From Ottelia alismoides (Eukaryota; Streptophyta; Magnoliopsida; Alismatales; Hydrocharitaceae), in the NCBI GenBank assembly GCA_037367405.1, contig JAZKJV010010627.1:372001-436000 (forward strand): DNA of 64,000 nt, in the 5' to 3' direction. Position numbers and translations under genes: made by a program. This document shows positions 48,571 through 60,776 of this stretch, piece after piece. Under the pieces are notes generated by a model, which was not told the DNA's origin, searched no databases, and saw nothing but the letters and a program-made list of their open reading frames with translations. Each line of letters opens with the position of its first letter. Position 1 is the stretch's first letter.

Positions 48571-50590
48571 GATTCACTCCCTTCTCTCTCCTTTATCCCA
48601 CTGAGTCACCCTTTCCTCTTCCTCTGTGGATTTTTGGTTGTCCTTTGTTCATAATTTTCACACTGTAGACAAACTTTCTCCTCGTGCAATCAAACACGTT
48701 TTTCTTGGCTACTCTAGTACTCAAAAAGGTTACAGGTGCTACGATCCCACTGGACATCGCTATTATATCTCTACAGATGTGACCTTTTTTGAGCAGACAA
48801 GCTTCCTTCATCATTTTGTTACAGATATTCCTCTGGATGTTCCACCTCTACCCATTGTCTATAAGCGCAGACAAGTATCTTCACCACCAGATGTTCCTTT
48901 ACCTGTTTCTTTGTTGCAGGATAATATGCCTTCTGCAAGTGTCCCGTCCAAGGCTATACCTGATGATCCTCAAGAGCTCTCAATTGCTCTACGAAGATCT
49001 AAGAGGCAATGTACTTATCATCCCATGTCTCACTTCATTTCTACTGCTGGTTTATCTTTCACTGATAAGCAATATGCAGATGCTATCATGATTATTTCCG
49101 TTCCGAGAGACCATCATAGTGCTTTGCATGATTCAAGATGGTGACATACCATGAATGAAGAGATGGATGCTCTTATTTCTAGAGGGACATGGGGCCTAGT
49201 GCAGTGTCCCAAGGGGACTAGACATGTGGCGTGCAAATGGGTCTTCACGACCAAGCAATCACCTGACGGGTCCATTCGCAGATTGAAAGCTTAGCTTGTG
49301 GCCAAAGGCTTGACACAAACATATGGCGTATATTACTTTGAGACATTCACCAGTTGCACGAATGGGATCAATACAGACTATCCTTTTTTTGGCAGCTACT
49401 AGGGACTGGCTTATCTTTTAGTTAGATGTGAAAAATACCTTCCTTATGGAGATCTTGATGAGGAGGTATACATGATGCAACCTCCAGGTTATAAAGTCGA
49501 GGGGGAGTGTGTGTCGACTTCGCAAGGCCATATATGGCCTGAAGCAGAGCCCGAGGGCATGGTTCGACAGACTTACTACAGAAATAAGCACTCTGGCTTT
49601 CAGAGAACAACATCCGACTACTCTGTGTTTGTCAGAAGACGAACAACTAGCACTGTTATACTTGCAGTTTATGTGGATGATATTGTTGTCACATTTGATG
49701 ATTACAATGGGATAGTAGAGACCAAGGACTTTCTTCAGAAAGTATTTGTTACCAAGGACCTTGGTCCTCTACGCTACTTCTTGGGCATAGAGGTACTACG
49801 TACTATAGAGGGACTTCATCTCTTGCAGAGGAAATACTGTCTGGACATCCTTACTAAAGCTGGGTTATTTGGATGCAAGCCTTCTGGTATTTCTTGCAGA
49901 TCCAAAGAAACACTTCACTTCCTCTGATCCTACCTTTGAAGATGTCACTCGATACAGAGCCTAGTTGGAAAACTTCCCTAGTTGGAAAACTTCTTTACCT
50001 TACTATCACCATACTGGATATTTCTTATGCTGTGAGTAGAGCTAGTCAACACATGGAACAACCTTGTTACATTCACTGGCAAGATGTTCTTCAGATTCTA
50101 CGATACTTGAAGAAATCACCAGGGCATGGCCTCTTTTATGGGGTAAATGGGCACACCGATGTTATTGCATATGCTAATGCTGATTATGCAAGCTTACCAG
50201 AGGATCGACACTCTAATACACGTTACACTATGATGGTTGGAGGAAACCTCGTTACTTGGAGAAGCAAGAAACAAGCTGTTGTGTCCAGATCTAGTGAGAT
50301 CACGTGGTTATTAACTTTCCAGGAAGAGCTCGATATTGTTGTCACTCCTATTCCATATACTATCACAACAAATATGCTACCTACATTGTCACGAATCCTG
50401 TGTTCCATGAGTGAACCAAGCATATAGAGATTGACTGCCACTTTGTTCACGATGCTATCAGAATTGGAAGAAATACTACTCATATCAGCACAGATCTTTA
50501 GCTTGCAGATGTATTCACAAAGGCCTTACCCAAGAAGCGTCTTTCGTGGATTATTTCCAAGTTGGGCAGGATTGATAAATATGCTCCAAC
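48571..50590 (+). pseudogene. copia hinge, reverse transcriptase and RNase H
   Basis: The hinge has VFLGYSSTQKGYRCYDPTGH (48626-49144). RT starts near 49150 (ISRGTWGLVQCPKGTRHVAC), with the palm at 49472-49927: AVYVDDIVVTFDD, catalytic Asps kept, and GPLRYFLGIEVLRT. RNase H at 49873-50427 has ILRYLKKSPGHGLFYG, VIAYANADYASLPEDRHSNT and TWRSKKQAVVSRSS. The tail near 50500 reads ADVFTKALPKK in a further frame. Frameshifts at about 49310, 49540 and 49920 break it. Confidence 0.85.
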
Positions 50591-50601
50591 TTGAGGGGGA
50601 G
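50591..50601 (+). other. Polypurine tract
   Basis: TTGAGGGGGAG just before the 3' LTR, the primer for plus-strand DNA synthesis. Confidence 0.85.
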
Positions 50602-50755
50602 TGTTAGGAATGTATCCGACGACTCTTAATTATTATTCATTGTAACCCTATTAGGGGCACTTATGTACTTACTCTCTTTTTGGACTATAGGGTTTTGTCC
50701 TATATAAGGACCCCTAGACCTACAGAAAATACATGCTATTTCATTCCTCTTCACA
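50602..50755 (+). repeat. 3' LTR
   Basis: Partner of 45670-45824; ends CTTCACA and is followed by CCCAT. Confidence 0.9.
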
Positions 50756-50760
50756 CCCAT

Positions 50761-51970
50761 CATCCTAAAGAGTGCATTAGGACCTACCGATGGTCTAGAG
50801 GTCTAATCTCACGTGAGTCGACCCAAAATCTGGTCGTTTTGGAGTCCTCAGAGGGCACAACAGCAAAGTAGGAGACCCCTATTGCCTTGGCTCGACCTAA
50901 GGAAATGCCTTTGGCCCAACCAAAGTTGGACTTCTAAAACATGGGCTGGTTGTCGATTGGGTGGCATTATGCTAATGTTTTAGGGCACAATGAATGCCCT
51001 AAGGGGCCACCATTGGCTGCTGCGGCTAGAAAGAGGGTCGCTTGTGGCTGCTGCAGCGAGAAAGAGGGTTGCCTTGTTAGACTTGTTAGCCCTTAACGAC
51101 CCATTAAATCAATAAAGTTATTGTTTATCATGTCCATCTAAAATTAATGTTTGTGAATGCGCTGAGTATCATGGTCCCTTTTTACAATTGAGGTTGTGCC
51201 CCGTGGCCATATTGAGTACCATGCAGTTGGGAGGACATAATTGACATTAACATGTGATAATCAATAAAGATCTCCAGTTTGAGAAAGAGATGTTAATTTT
51301 TCTCTAAAGACTTATTTCTGACCAACTTCTTGATACATGTCATCTGCATAAGAAAATTGACTCGAAGGTGTCGGAATAATAAAGTCAAAGAGTTGACTTG
51401 ATGAGGTCGAAATAAACTAAGACCTGAGTCGTACTGTCACGATCAGACATACATTCTTTGACCAGATAAAAATATATATTTATATGCCTGAGTGCATACA
51501 TTAGACAGACCAATAGGTTGGTGTGCATATGAAGATATATGAGAAGTATGATCTCTCAAAGGAATCATACATGTTCGTACTTGATGAACCGGGATACAGA
51601 GCTCACTCATGAGATATTTTGAGATCATAATGAATTCCATGCATGGTCGTCTTATTTATAAAAGAAGACGTGAATTTGAGATATTAATATATGCTTTTGG
51701 AAAGTATATGATTAATATTGTCGTTCAATTATCGAATGACAAATCTATTGATATGTTTTGAAGACGACAATTAAACTAGGGTTTGAACTTCAGATATATC
51801 AAAGTCTTCTACTACGAAGAATGTATGAGTGTTATGAATACTCAGGGTTAAATCTATCTTAATAGATCATCTACCATGACACTTCCATTCCGAGGGAATG
51901 ATGAAACCAGGTGGATTTTAGTGGCTCCATTTCTTAGCTTAGTGATTTGAGAATTAATTAGATTAAGTCT
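50761..51970. other. Unassigned intron 7 sequence
   Basis: The part near 50770-51070 is less AT-rich, the rest AT-rich. No known motif is seen. Confidence 0.4.
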
Positions 51971-52267
51971 TGTTGAAATCTAGAATGCAAAAGCGAATCG
52001 ATGAAAAGAGCAATAAAAAACAAAAGAATAAACATGAATGCATGTGATTTTACGTGGAACCCCACTCCTGAAGGAACGAGATGAAACCGCGAGAGAAGGC
52101 CTCTAAGGGTCGGATCTTCCATTGAAGTTTCTCAAATAGTACATGGGGTGTGGGGCTCCTTATATAGTCCTACAGACATACCGGAGTCCCACAGATAGTA
52201 GATGTGAGACTAAACTTGAGTGGGTGGTAAGAGGGATCCAATTACCCCTATACTATGTACTTCAACA
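51971..52267 (-). repeat. 3' LTR of X3
   Basis: TGTTGAAATC to CTTCAACA; TCCTTATATAGTCCTACAG is the reverse of the X family TATA region. Confidence 0.75.
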
Positions 52268-52990
52268 CTTCCACTCAAGCTGGAGCTGAGAAAGCAGCAA
52301 CTTGCAACCAAAAAAAGTATACAACACATCTTCACACGATATGTAACAAGAAGAATATATGTTCATTGCTGGTAGAAGACCTCGCTCGAGGACGGGTCTG
52401 CGACTTTCAGGTCACTGGAACGTATCTCTGCCATGCTTGTAGAGTCTCTGCGATACCGGGTCACCAGAACGTATCTCTGTCGTGCCCGGAGAAGAGTCAC
52501 ATTAGAAAAAGAAGTCTTAACACGTAGTAGTAGTCGGGTAGTAGAAGTACACCCCGACGAAGAAATCGATGCTCGGTAAAGACGGATGATCAGGGTAGCA
52601 GTCTCGAATATGGGTCTGCCAGTCGTGGTCGGGTAATAAAAGTCCTAAAAATCCATCTCCGACTTCCCCTTTCTTCCATACTTGATAGAATAACGAGCGT
52701 GGAACATTAAGTTGGGAACTTGGGAGAAACAAATATGCATTTTTTGTGTTTTTTTTGCACAAATAACTTTTTTTTGCTTTTTATGGCTTCTTTTTTTACG
52801 ATTGATTCTTTTTACGCCATTCATATTTTTGGCTTTCCTTTTTTTCCAAAAAAACAATCTCCTTTTTTTCTTCTTCTGTTGGCCTTCCTCATTCATTTTT
52901 TTTCACGGTCAACTTAGGCCTAAACAAGCAGCTACTCTCTCTCTGTCCCTTTTTACATGGCCCGTTGGGCCTAAACAAGCAGCTCACATT

Positions 52991-53037
52991 TTTTTTTGAC
53001 ACTCAAAAGAGGGGGATACACTCATAGGTGTTCGCCC
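52991..53037 (-). mobile_element. 47-bp LINE stub with 15-bp target duplication
   Basis: CAAGCAGCTCACATT occurs at 52976-52990 and 53038-53052. Between them is only a T-run and 39 bases ending TTCGCCCC, homologous to the 3' end of the LINE at 18260 (T-run, AGGGGGA, CACTC, GCCCC in the same order). It is an extreme 5' truncation. Confidence 0.85.
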
Positions 53038-54017
53038 CAAGCAGCTCACATTCTCCCCCCCTTTTTTAAAGTAAAGCAACAACCCACTTGTACTCTTATT
53101 TAGGGTTCCCACATGGGAACCCCAAATCAAATCAACCCCCAATGGGCCTCCTCCCATATAGGTGTCGCGGAAGTGGTTGTTGTCGCCTAAAGATCTAGGA
53201 GGAGCGTTTGCCAGCTTCAGAGAGGGCTTCTTTTGGAGACATGCGTGCAAAGAGATCTTCAGGCTGAAGAGGAGACTCGTGGGGACTGGAGGCTGGAGAA
53301 GGAGTTGGCACTCATCGATGCGTAGAGACGAGGAGATGTCGGTGGCAGCGAGCAACATGGCTACAGAAGATTCTTAGATAGCGCCACCTGGAGAGAAGAA
53401 CTGTGGCGCAAGAGCGATGCTGCATGAGGAGTGTTGGGCCCATCTCCTGTAGGGGTTGTATCGGTTAATCAAGGATGCGATGCGCGGAGATGTACACTGT
53501 TCTCACGCGTAGAGGCTGCCTGTAGCTGTTGCATGATGTTGAAGTAATGGAGATCGTGGAGATGCGGTATCTTTGGAGGGAGGCGGTTCACCTTGGCGAT
53601 GCTGCCTCATGAATATGGAGGATAATTTCGTCCTCCTTTTGTTCGCGATCTTCTTATTTGCGTTGATGCAAAAGGCTTCTTATACGATTGGTGGTGCCTG
53701 GCAATCTCGTGCAGTGGTTTGGACTAGGGTTTCATCAGAAACCCTTAAACATGTTAGAAGACGCATTGGGAATCACATATGCATATGGAATCACAGTACA
53801 ACCGTAGCGCTTGGAAGGTGATGGACCTGTCGCGATGTTGGCGGATGTGGCTTCTTTACATGCATCACCGAATTAGGGTTCCGTAAAAACAATAAACTTT
53901 GCTCAGAACTTGAACATAAGATCTCTAAAACCCGGAATCGATTAGGAACATGAATCAAAATAAATTTACACGAGATAAACTCATAATCGAACCCGCAGAA
54001 CTGACTTGCTTTGTTAT

Positions 54018-54163
54018 TGTTTAGAAAAATAAGAGAGTTATTTATTCCTGGGAACCCTAGGCTCTCTTATATAGAGGAGAGACGTATTGGTAAATTACAT
54101 AAGATAGACATAAAGAAATAACATAACAGACACAGTACATAGGAATATAGAAATATGTTTATA
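54018..54163 (-). repeat. 3' LTR of E1
   Basis: Starts TGTTTAGAAAAATAAGAGAG; the plus-strand end reads TATA where CA is expected. The next bases CTCTCCCTCAGGATAGAGC hold the purine tract on the minus strand. Confidence 0.8.
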
Positions 54164-54265
54164 CTCTCCCTCAGGATAGAGCATAGATATCAATCATGCT
54201 CGGCTTTTGGACGAACACTTCTGAAATGGCTCCCGGAGTAATGCCTTGGTAAAGATATCTGCTGT

Positions 54266-55910
54266 TTACTCTCTTGAACTAACATGAGAGGTAGAAGTCA
54301 AACCCTTCTGAACCATATCTCTAGTATAATAGCAGTCTACCTCAATATGCTTCGTTCTTTCATGGAATGCTAGATTTTTCGCAATAAATAAAGCAGCCTG
54401 GTTATCACATTGTAGATGCATAAGTAGAGGTACATTTATATGTAAATCTGCTGACACTGCTCGAACCCACATCATTTCTGTGCTTTCTTGGGCCATATCC
54501 CTATACTCAGATTCGACACTTGATCTAGCCACCGCTGTTTGTTTCTTGCTTTTCCAAGAAACAAGAGAACTACCAACAAACACAACGAAGCCTGAAGTAG
54601 ACTTCCTATCCTTAGGACACCCTGCAGAGTTTGCATCCGCATATGCGGACACAGAAAGAGTTGCTCCTTTTCTGAATAGTAATCCTGCACCTGGGGAAGA
54701 TTTTAGATATCTCAAAATCATGTATATAGCATCCATATGAACCTGTCGGGGCTGCTCCTTGAACTGACTCACCCGACTCACTGCAAAGGAGATATCGGGT
54801 TTACTAATAGTAATATAGAGGAGCTTTTCCACCATCTCTCTATATCTCCTTCTCTCGACCTCATCTGTATCATCATATAACTTCATGCTAGGATCCATAG
54901 GAGTAGTAGATGGTCGATACCCAATCATGCATGTCTCAACAAGCATGTCTGTAACATACTTCCTTTGGTTCATCACAAGACCCTGCACATTCCTAGCAAA
55001 TTCCAATCCTAAGAAATACCTTAGGGTACCAAGACCATTGGTAACAAACTAACGACCATAAATTCTTTTACCATCTTGACCCCCTGCACATCATCTCCTG
55101 TAAGTCTGTAACAAGTATATCATCCACAAAGACCATAATGACAACTGTACCTCTAGATGTTCTCTGCACAAAGAGTGAATGGTTTGCATTTGACATCTTG
55201 AACCCTTGCCATTCAATCAGATCCGAGAGATTCTGAAACCACACACTTGGACTTTGCTTAAGGTCATATATTGCGTTATGGAGGCTACAAACCTGCTGAC
55301 ACTTCCCCTCAGTAGCAAACCCCGGAGGCTGCTGCATGTAAACTTACTTCTGTAAATCTTGATATAAAAATGCATTTTAACATCTAACTGAAACAAAGGC
55401 CAATCACGTACCACTCCTACTGGAAGTAGGACACAGAGTAGAGTGGCGAGCCACTGGAGAAAATGTGTCCAAGTAATCCACGCCGTAGGTCTGAGTAAAT
55501 CCTCGTGCCACTAATCTCGCTTTGTAGCGATTAAGGCTTCCATCTGTATGATGTTTAACAATAAACGCCCATTTGCAACTCACAACAGACGCCCCAGGAG
55601 GAGCAGACACCAAACTCCAAGTACCATGTGATTGTAAAGCAGGCATTTCTTCCTCCATAGCTAAGCGCTAGCGACTATCGTTCAAGGCCTTCTGATAATT
55701 TTGTGGAATGTCCACGGCAGATAGAGCCACTGCAAATCTTTGAAATTCCCCTGTCAGGCGATGAAAGGAGACTTGAGAGGCAAGAGGGTAGGAAACACAA
55801 GACCGCTTGTACTTCCGAACTGCAATGGCTATATCCAGGTCATTGGGAACCTCCTCCATCTGTGGGCTATTCTCCTGCAATGATTCCTGCATAGATATAT
55901 CTCCAGACAA
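54266..55910 (-). pseudogene. copia RT and RNase H of E1
   Basis: Minus frames in order: hinge and RT entry (55668-55910, DIAIAVRKYKRSCVSYPLAS; VALSAVDIPQNYQKALNDSR), RT fingers (55404-55658, [60 protein letters not shown]), palm (55068-55337, FVDDILVTDLQ) and thumb plus RNase H (54266-55006, GLVMNQRKYVTDMLVETCMI, ILRYLKSSPGAGLLF, SWKSKKQTAVARSSVESEYR, ERTKHIEVDCYYTRDMVQKG). The V-D-D of the active site is kept. Three frameshifts break the chain. The C-terminus is overrun by a stop before the A-D-x-x-T-K-A-L box. Confidence 0.85.
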
Positions 55911-56121
55911 TCGTTAGAAACCATGTTATCAGATTAAACATGGGGTATACTGGATGACAAGCGATGACCATGAGCAGAAGTAGTCCGATGGGTATAGAAT
56001 TTAGGTAATGTAGAACAATGGGCACATGCGACTGGGTAGTAGGAGGGGTTGGTGGTGGCGGTGGTTTTGACGATGGGTGCTGGGACCCCTTGCACACTAA
56101 GAATGACCTCTCGAGACACAT
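55911..56121 (-). pseudogene. Proline-rich hinge of E1
   Basis: PPPPPTPPTTQSHVPIVLHY and following residues match the proline-rich hinge between integrase and RT in E2 and E3. It ends at the junction with LINE sequence. Confidence 0.65.
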
Positions 56122-57640
56122 CGTCGAAGAGTCTAGTCTCGTCAGATGGATTGTCTTGTTTTTTGAGACCTTTGACCGGGGTAGCAGAGGAGCTTCCTAC
56201 TTGAGATCCGAGCAATTGAAGCAACCCTAACGTCTAATGATGGATCCAAGATAGGTAGATCCAAGGTCTTTAACAGATTCTTTATGAACTGTAAGGTACC
56301 GCTCAAGTGAGGATGCGCTACCTTGTTTAAAAAGGGTTCGATAAATGACACCTATTTTTGAAGCCCGTGTTCCAATCGGGTCGAACAATAGGATTCAGGT
56401 AAGGAAGAACCCAATTGTCTTCCACCACTCCCCTTATAAAAAGGAATGAAGAATCCTAACGCTTGTCAAGAGTGAGATTGACAACAACGGAGTCCAGCAT
56501 TGAAGATCATGCTCTACCACTGTAGAAACTTAGGAGGGCGCTTGAAATTCGAATCTCTCCACAATTGGAAAATCCGACCCCATAGTATCCTTTGTAAAAT
56601 CAGGGCGACCTTTCTCCACTAGCTTCGTCATCTTCGGCGATGATCTCGCCTCTGTCATCACCACGCTGCTGCCTTTGCGATCATCATCGATCGACCCACA
56701 TATGGAGGAGGTGGTGGCGCAACCACTTGAACCAAAAGTCAAAACTTTGCCTTATCGACGTTCAAAGCACAGACCGCCTCAGAAGGTGGCGTTTTAGGGC
56801 CCCAAAGGGTCACCTACACCACTTCGACCTTCGTTCTGGTTCCTAAGCCATATGAGATGATCTCTGTGACCATCACATCACCATATCCCAGAGAGCAAGA
56901 CTCAAGGCCGAGACACTTCTGGAATGCAGACACTCCCAACACTCGTGTCACCTAACAATGCTCCACAACTTCTTCTCCATCCTTAAAACGTGGCTTACGC
57001 CGCCAATGGAACTCGCGCTTCCGTCCATTGGATGCGAGTAAGTAGGTACTTTCTGCAAGAAGACATGCCTCGGATGCAGACCAATGCATCGGAAAGCTAT
57101 ACTACATCACCTTCTAACGATGCTCCCAGAATCTTCACCACCTCCATTTTCTACAAGCTCAAATCCCACCCTTTTGCAAAACAAGAACCGATCGACTACC
57201 CCTTTCGTAAAGTTTCTGGATTGAAGGCCCCCCCTCGAACCGCATCCACATAGGAGTTTCCTGTTGGATACTTCATAGGTTGTGCTTCTCCGACCTTCAC
57301 AAGAGGGAAAGCTTGAATACCTGACTGACTTCTTGGGCAGTAAGGACGACGATGACCCCACAACCAAAGCATCGCGGGGGCCTGGAGCAGAAGACTGCAT
57401 GGTGGTTGGAATCCCCGCATCTGAAGCAACAGAGACCTTTCTGTGATGAGAGATGACCATCCAACTCTTGTCCTAAACATCTTATCCTTTTCCCCTCACT
57501 CTCTACTCCTTTCTGCTCAGAAAGGTGACCCTCTCCCAGTACCTCTCCCCCACCCTCGCCCACAGCCGAGCTTTCGCTCTTCTCCCTCCATGCTCCTTCT
57601 CCATCATCCCTTCTCACCTCTGTTATCTCATCTTATTATC
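56122..57640 (-). pseudogene. LINE ORF1 (nucleic-acid-binding protein) remnant
   Basis: On the minus strand a start region near 57617 leads to CCFRCGDSNHHAVFCSRPPR and then CFGCG (about 57345-57415), a double Cys-type knuckle of the kind found in plant LINE ORF1 proteins. Downstream words are VEKGRPDFTKDTMGSDFPIV (56530-56742) and KVAHPHLSGTLQFIKNLLKT (56142-56351). ORF1 proteins coat LINE RNA. The part is broken by frameshifts, and RT is not joined to it here: E1 replaces what should follow. It might belong with the RT tail at 58.1-59.1 kb, but the order on the strand argues for a separate copy. Confidence 0.55.
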
Positions 57641-58083
57641 AAGTTGATACATTTTTCTCTTATACCATTTTTTTGATAACAGTAAAAAAGTCCGGCTATG
57701 CTTCTTTCCGTTCATATTTCTTGGTCGACATCATTATAGAAAACAAAGGGACGTGAGTTTATTACACATGTTACTTATTGAGAGTTGTGATCTGGATGTT
57801 GGAAGCAAGAAATGCATGGATTGATATAGGTCTGATCCAAGTCCCGCTCAATGTGCCTGGGAGAGAGGTCTTGTCAAACCTTCTTTGTTCTTTCTCATCA
57901 GTCAGTCTATCATGCGTTTCTTTTTCATTATTTTACTTCTCTTAAGTAGCTCCATATTGTCCATGATGTTACAATCGAGCATCACTATGTTGAAATTTGC
58001 CCATCACTGGCCCCCACCTAGTTTTTCCCCCATGAAGTTGGACAGACGTCGAATAGTATTGTTTGCAAAAAGTGGTAACATCT
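57641..58083. other. Unassigned sequence between LINE pieces
   Basis: AT-rich; no motif recognised. Confidence 0.4.
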
Positions 58084-59063
58084 TTTTTTTGAAAGCAAAA
58101 GGGCTACCATCGTATAGATGGGTGCCCAGAAACGTCATCATTAATTCACCACACCATATGTTACATACTCCAGATATCGGTAAGGGACTTAGCATGAGCC
58201 ACAATATTCTCGGCATACATACGCTCTTGGAGAAAAATAAATCTATTCCTAGCAAGCCAAAGAGCCCAGACCATCGTTAAACAACCAGAAAGATCCCTCT
58301 CAGAACCACACCAATCTAACCCAGTAGATTCCCAGAACCCCGAGAACCTATGGGAGTATACCACCAGCCCCCCAAAAAGTTCCCAAGCCGCCACTGACGA
58401 ACCACATCCGAAGACGAGGTGCTCAACATTCTCTACATTCATCGAATACCATTGACATAAAGGACTTTCCAGCTCAATGAACCACGCAAATCTCTCGCTC
58501 GTCAGCAGTCTCCCCTTCCGGAAAGCTAAAGGAAAACCTTCACCTTTGTAGGTATCTTCCAATTCCATATCCTTTTGTAATCCATCGTGTTTCCATCCGG
58601 ATCATATATAGTTGGGCCCCTTCAATGCCGATAAACCTTGCTCACAAAAAAGACCCCATCATGCTGAATCCAATGATCCTACCCATCGGAAGGTCGTGTA
58701 GACTTTCTAATCACTGTAACAACTCCATCAACTCACCCAATCTCTGCTCAGAAAGATCCGTGCGAAAGGCATGGAAGATGGACTGACCATCCCAAGCGTC
58801 AGCCACCAAGCACGTAGAGTCCCTAGCACGGGCCATCAACCTCGGGTATCTTTCCCCAATCACCCTGCTCTCGCTCTAGTCGTCTATCCAAAATCTGAAG
58901 CCCCTCCCATCGCCAACAACAGGTCTAAAGAAATGACGGAGAACCTGTACCACACCACAGACCCCCTCTAGAAGTGCGAGGGGAAGGAACTGCCCACGTT
59001 GGGACAATGCAACGAGCAACCCGTATCATATAAATGTTGGAGCAGACTGCAGACCAATCACCC
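58084..59063 (-). mobile_element. LINE 3' end with zf-RVT domain
   Basis: A T-run at 58084-58092 marks the poly-A tail on the minus strand, followed by GAAAGCAAAAGGGCTACC, similar to the other LINE tails here. The frame 58161-58568 gives LLTSERFAWFIELESPLCQW, VENVEHLVFGCGSSVAAWEL and MVWALWLARNRFIFLQERMY, the zinc-binding RT tail (first Cys of the pair preserved as LCQW). RT words continue to about 59000 in broken frames. The element is cut at 59064 by the E2 LTR. No target duplication was found. Confidence 0.8.
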
Positions 59064-59206
59064 TGTGGAAGGAAAAGATTAAGTTGTATTCCATCTAGCC
59101 ATATAGCTCTCTTATATAGGAGAAAAGCTCAAAAGGTAAATTACATAAACAAGACAAGAGGAATAAACAATATAAATAAAGATAATGAAACATAAGAATC
59201 TTAACA
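59064..59206 (-). repeat. 3' LTR of E2
   Basis: 143 bp, TGTGGAAGG to TCTTAACA; the following CTCCCCCTCAAGCTGG is the purine tract on the minus strand. Confidence 0.82.
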
Positions 59207-59213
59207 CTCCCCC

Positions 59214-60770
59214 TCAAGCTGGACCATATATATCTATCATGCTCAGCTTGGAACAACAATGATGAAATGGACCTCTTACAAGAGCTTTGGTGAACATATC
59301 TGCAATCTGATCACCTGAAGCAACATAAAACGTTGAAATAAGCCCCTTTTGGATCAAGTCACGAGTGTAGTGATAGTCTACCTCAATGTGGTTTGTTCTC
59401 TCATGAAATGCTAGATTATTAGCTATGAACAAGGCTGCTTGATTATCACATTTGAGATGCATAGGAAGTGGCACCTCAATTATTAGATCAGCCAGGACAG
59501 ACTTGACCCGCATCATTTCTGTACTCCCTTGGACCATTGCCCTATATTCTGATTCAACGCTAGACCGAGCAACAACAGTTTGTTTCTTACTCTTCCATAA
59601 GACCAATGAGCTACCAACAAACACAATAAAATTTGAAGTGGACTTCCTGTCCTTAGGACACCCAACATAATCTGCATCTGCACACCCAGTAACTGTGAGA
59701 GACGTATCTCTTCTAAAAAGAAGACGTGCACCTGGAGATGACTTCTGATATCTCAAGATCATGCACACTGCATCCAATGTGTGCCTGCATGGGTTGCTAC
59801 ATGAACTGGCTCACTCTGCTCATAGCGAAAGATATATCGGGCATGGTAATAGTAACATATAATAATTTCTCTACCGGTTCTCTATATCGTCTCTTGTCCA
59901 TCTCCTCAGAGTCATCATCATAGAGCCTAGCATTAGGGTCCATTGGGGTAGTAGTTGGTTTACATCCTATCATACCTTTCTTGAATAGAAGATCAGTAAC
60001 ATACGTCCTTTGCGTCATTACCATACCCTGCTGATTTCATGCAAACTCCAAGCCAAGGAAGTAACCAAGTGTGCCAAGGTCCTTGGTAACAAACTGTTGT
60101 CCAAGGAAATCCTTAGCTGCTTGAATGCCCTATTCATCGTTGCCAGTGATAACAATGTCATCAATATAAATCAAAACAACTACAATACCTCTTTGATTTC
60201 TCTTAACAAAGAGAGTGATCTGCAGTGGATCTGACAAACCCCTTCTGTTCAATCATCTCTGAGATCTTCTGAAATCAAGCCCTCAGACTCTGCTTAAGAC
60301 CATAGATAGTCTTTATGAAAACGGCACACCATACTGGACTCCCCCTCAGCAGCAAACCCAGGTGGCTGCTGCATGTAGACCTCCTCCCACAGATCTCCAT
60401 ACAAGAAAGCATTCTTGACATCTAATCGGAAAAGTGGCCAATCACGAACCACAACAACAACAATAAGAATTCGCAGGGTAGAGTGACGTGCACCAGGAGA
60501 AAAGGTGTCCTGATAATCCATCCCATAGGTTTGAGTGAACCCAGGAGCAACTAATCTGGCATTGTATATGTTTACTGTACTGTCAACCCGATGCTTCACA
60601 GTAAATACCCACTTGCTGCCAACAACAGACGCACCTGGTGGAGCATGGACAACACTCCACGTACCTCGTGATTGTAAAGCTGTCATCTCCTCCTCCATAG
60701 CCAGACGCCATTGACTGCTCTGTAGTGCCTCCTGATATGACCGTGGTATCTCCACGATAGACAAACCCAC
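59214..60770 (-). pseudogene. copia RT and RNase H of E2
   Basis: Minus order: 60294-60770 ([80 protein letters not shown]), a broken palm near 60050-60290, the thumb (59797-60024, MTQRTYVTDLLFKKGMIGCK) and RNase H (59214-59777, DADYVGCPKDRKSTSNFIVF, SKKQTVVARSSVESEYRAMV, IADMFTKALVRGPFH). The catalytic box is split by frameshift. The C-terminal A-D-M-F-T-K-A-L box is intact, so the 3' end is complete. Confidence 0.85.
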
Positions 60771-60776
60771 AACAAA

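Larger units (their letters stand above)
45670..50755 (+). mobile_element. Complete copia element with short LTRs
   Basis: LTRs 45670-45824 and 50602-50755 (155 and 154 bp) are flanked by the perfect duplication CCCAT (45665-45669, 50756-50760). A primer site follows the left LTR and a purine tract TTGAGGGGGAG precedes the right. About a dozen differences between LTRs (roughly 8%) make it an old insertion. Gag, protease, integrase, RT and RNase H all lie on the plus strand in copia order, with many stops. Confidence 0.92.
51971..54000 (-). mobile_element. X3: third copy of the non-autonomous X family, 5' LTR missing
   Basis: A 297-bp LTR (51971-52267) in reverse orientation to X1 and X2 shares the cap-proximal block (revcomp of ATTTTACGTGGAACCCCACT). 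It is followed by a minus-strand purine tract CTTCCACTCAAGCTGGAGC, the T-run-rich segment (52690-53070), the GGGTTCCCACATGGGAACCC motif at 53104-53123, and ends near 54000 at ATAATCGAACCCGCAG, the start of the X interior next to the primer site. The primer site and 5' LTR are gone; E1 begins 18 bases later. Confidence 0.75.
54018..56121 (-). mobile_element. E1: copia element, 3' part only
   Basis: The 3' LTR at 54018-54163 (146 bp, CTCTCTTATATAGAGGAGAG TATA region) is followed by RNase H, RT and the hinge on the minus strand. At about 56121 the sequence changes to a LINE ORF1, so integrase, protease, gag and the 5' LTR are missing. It is related to E2 and E3 in LTR and pol. Confidence 0.82.
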
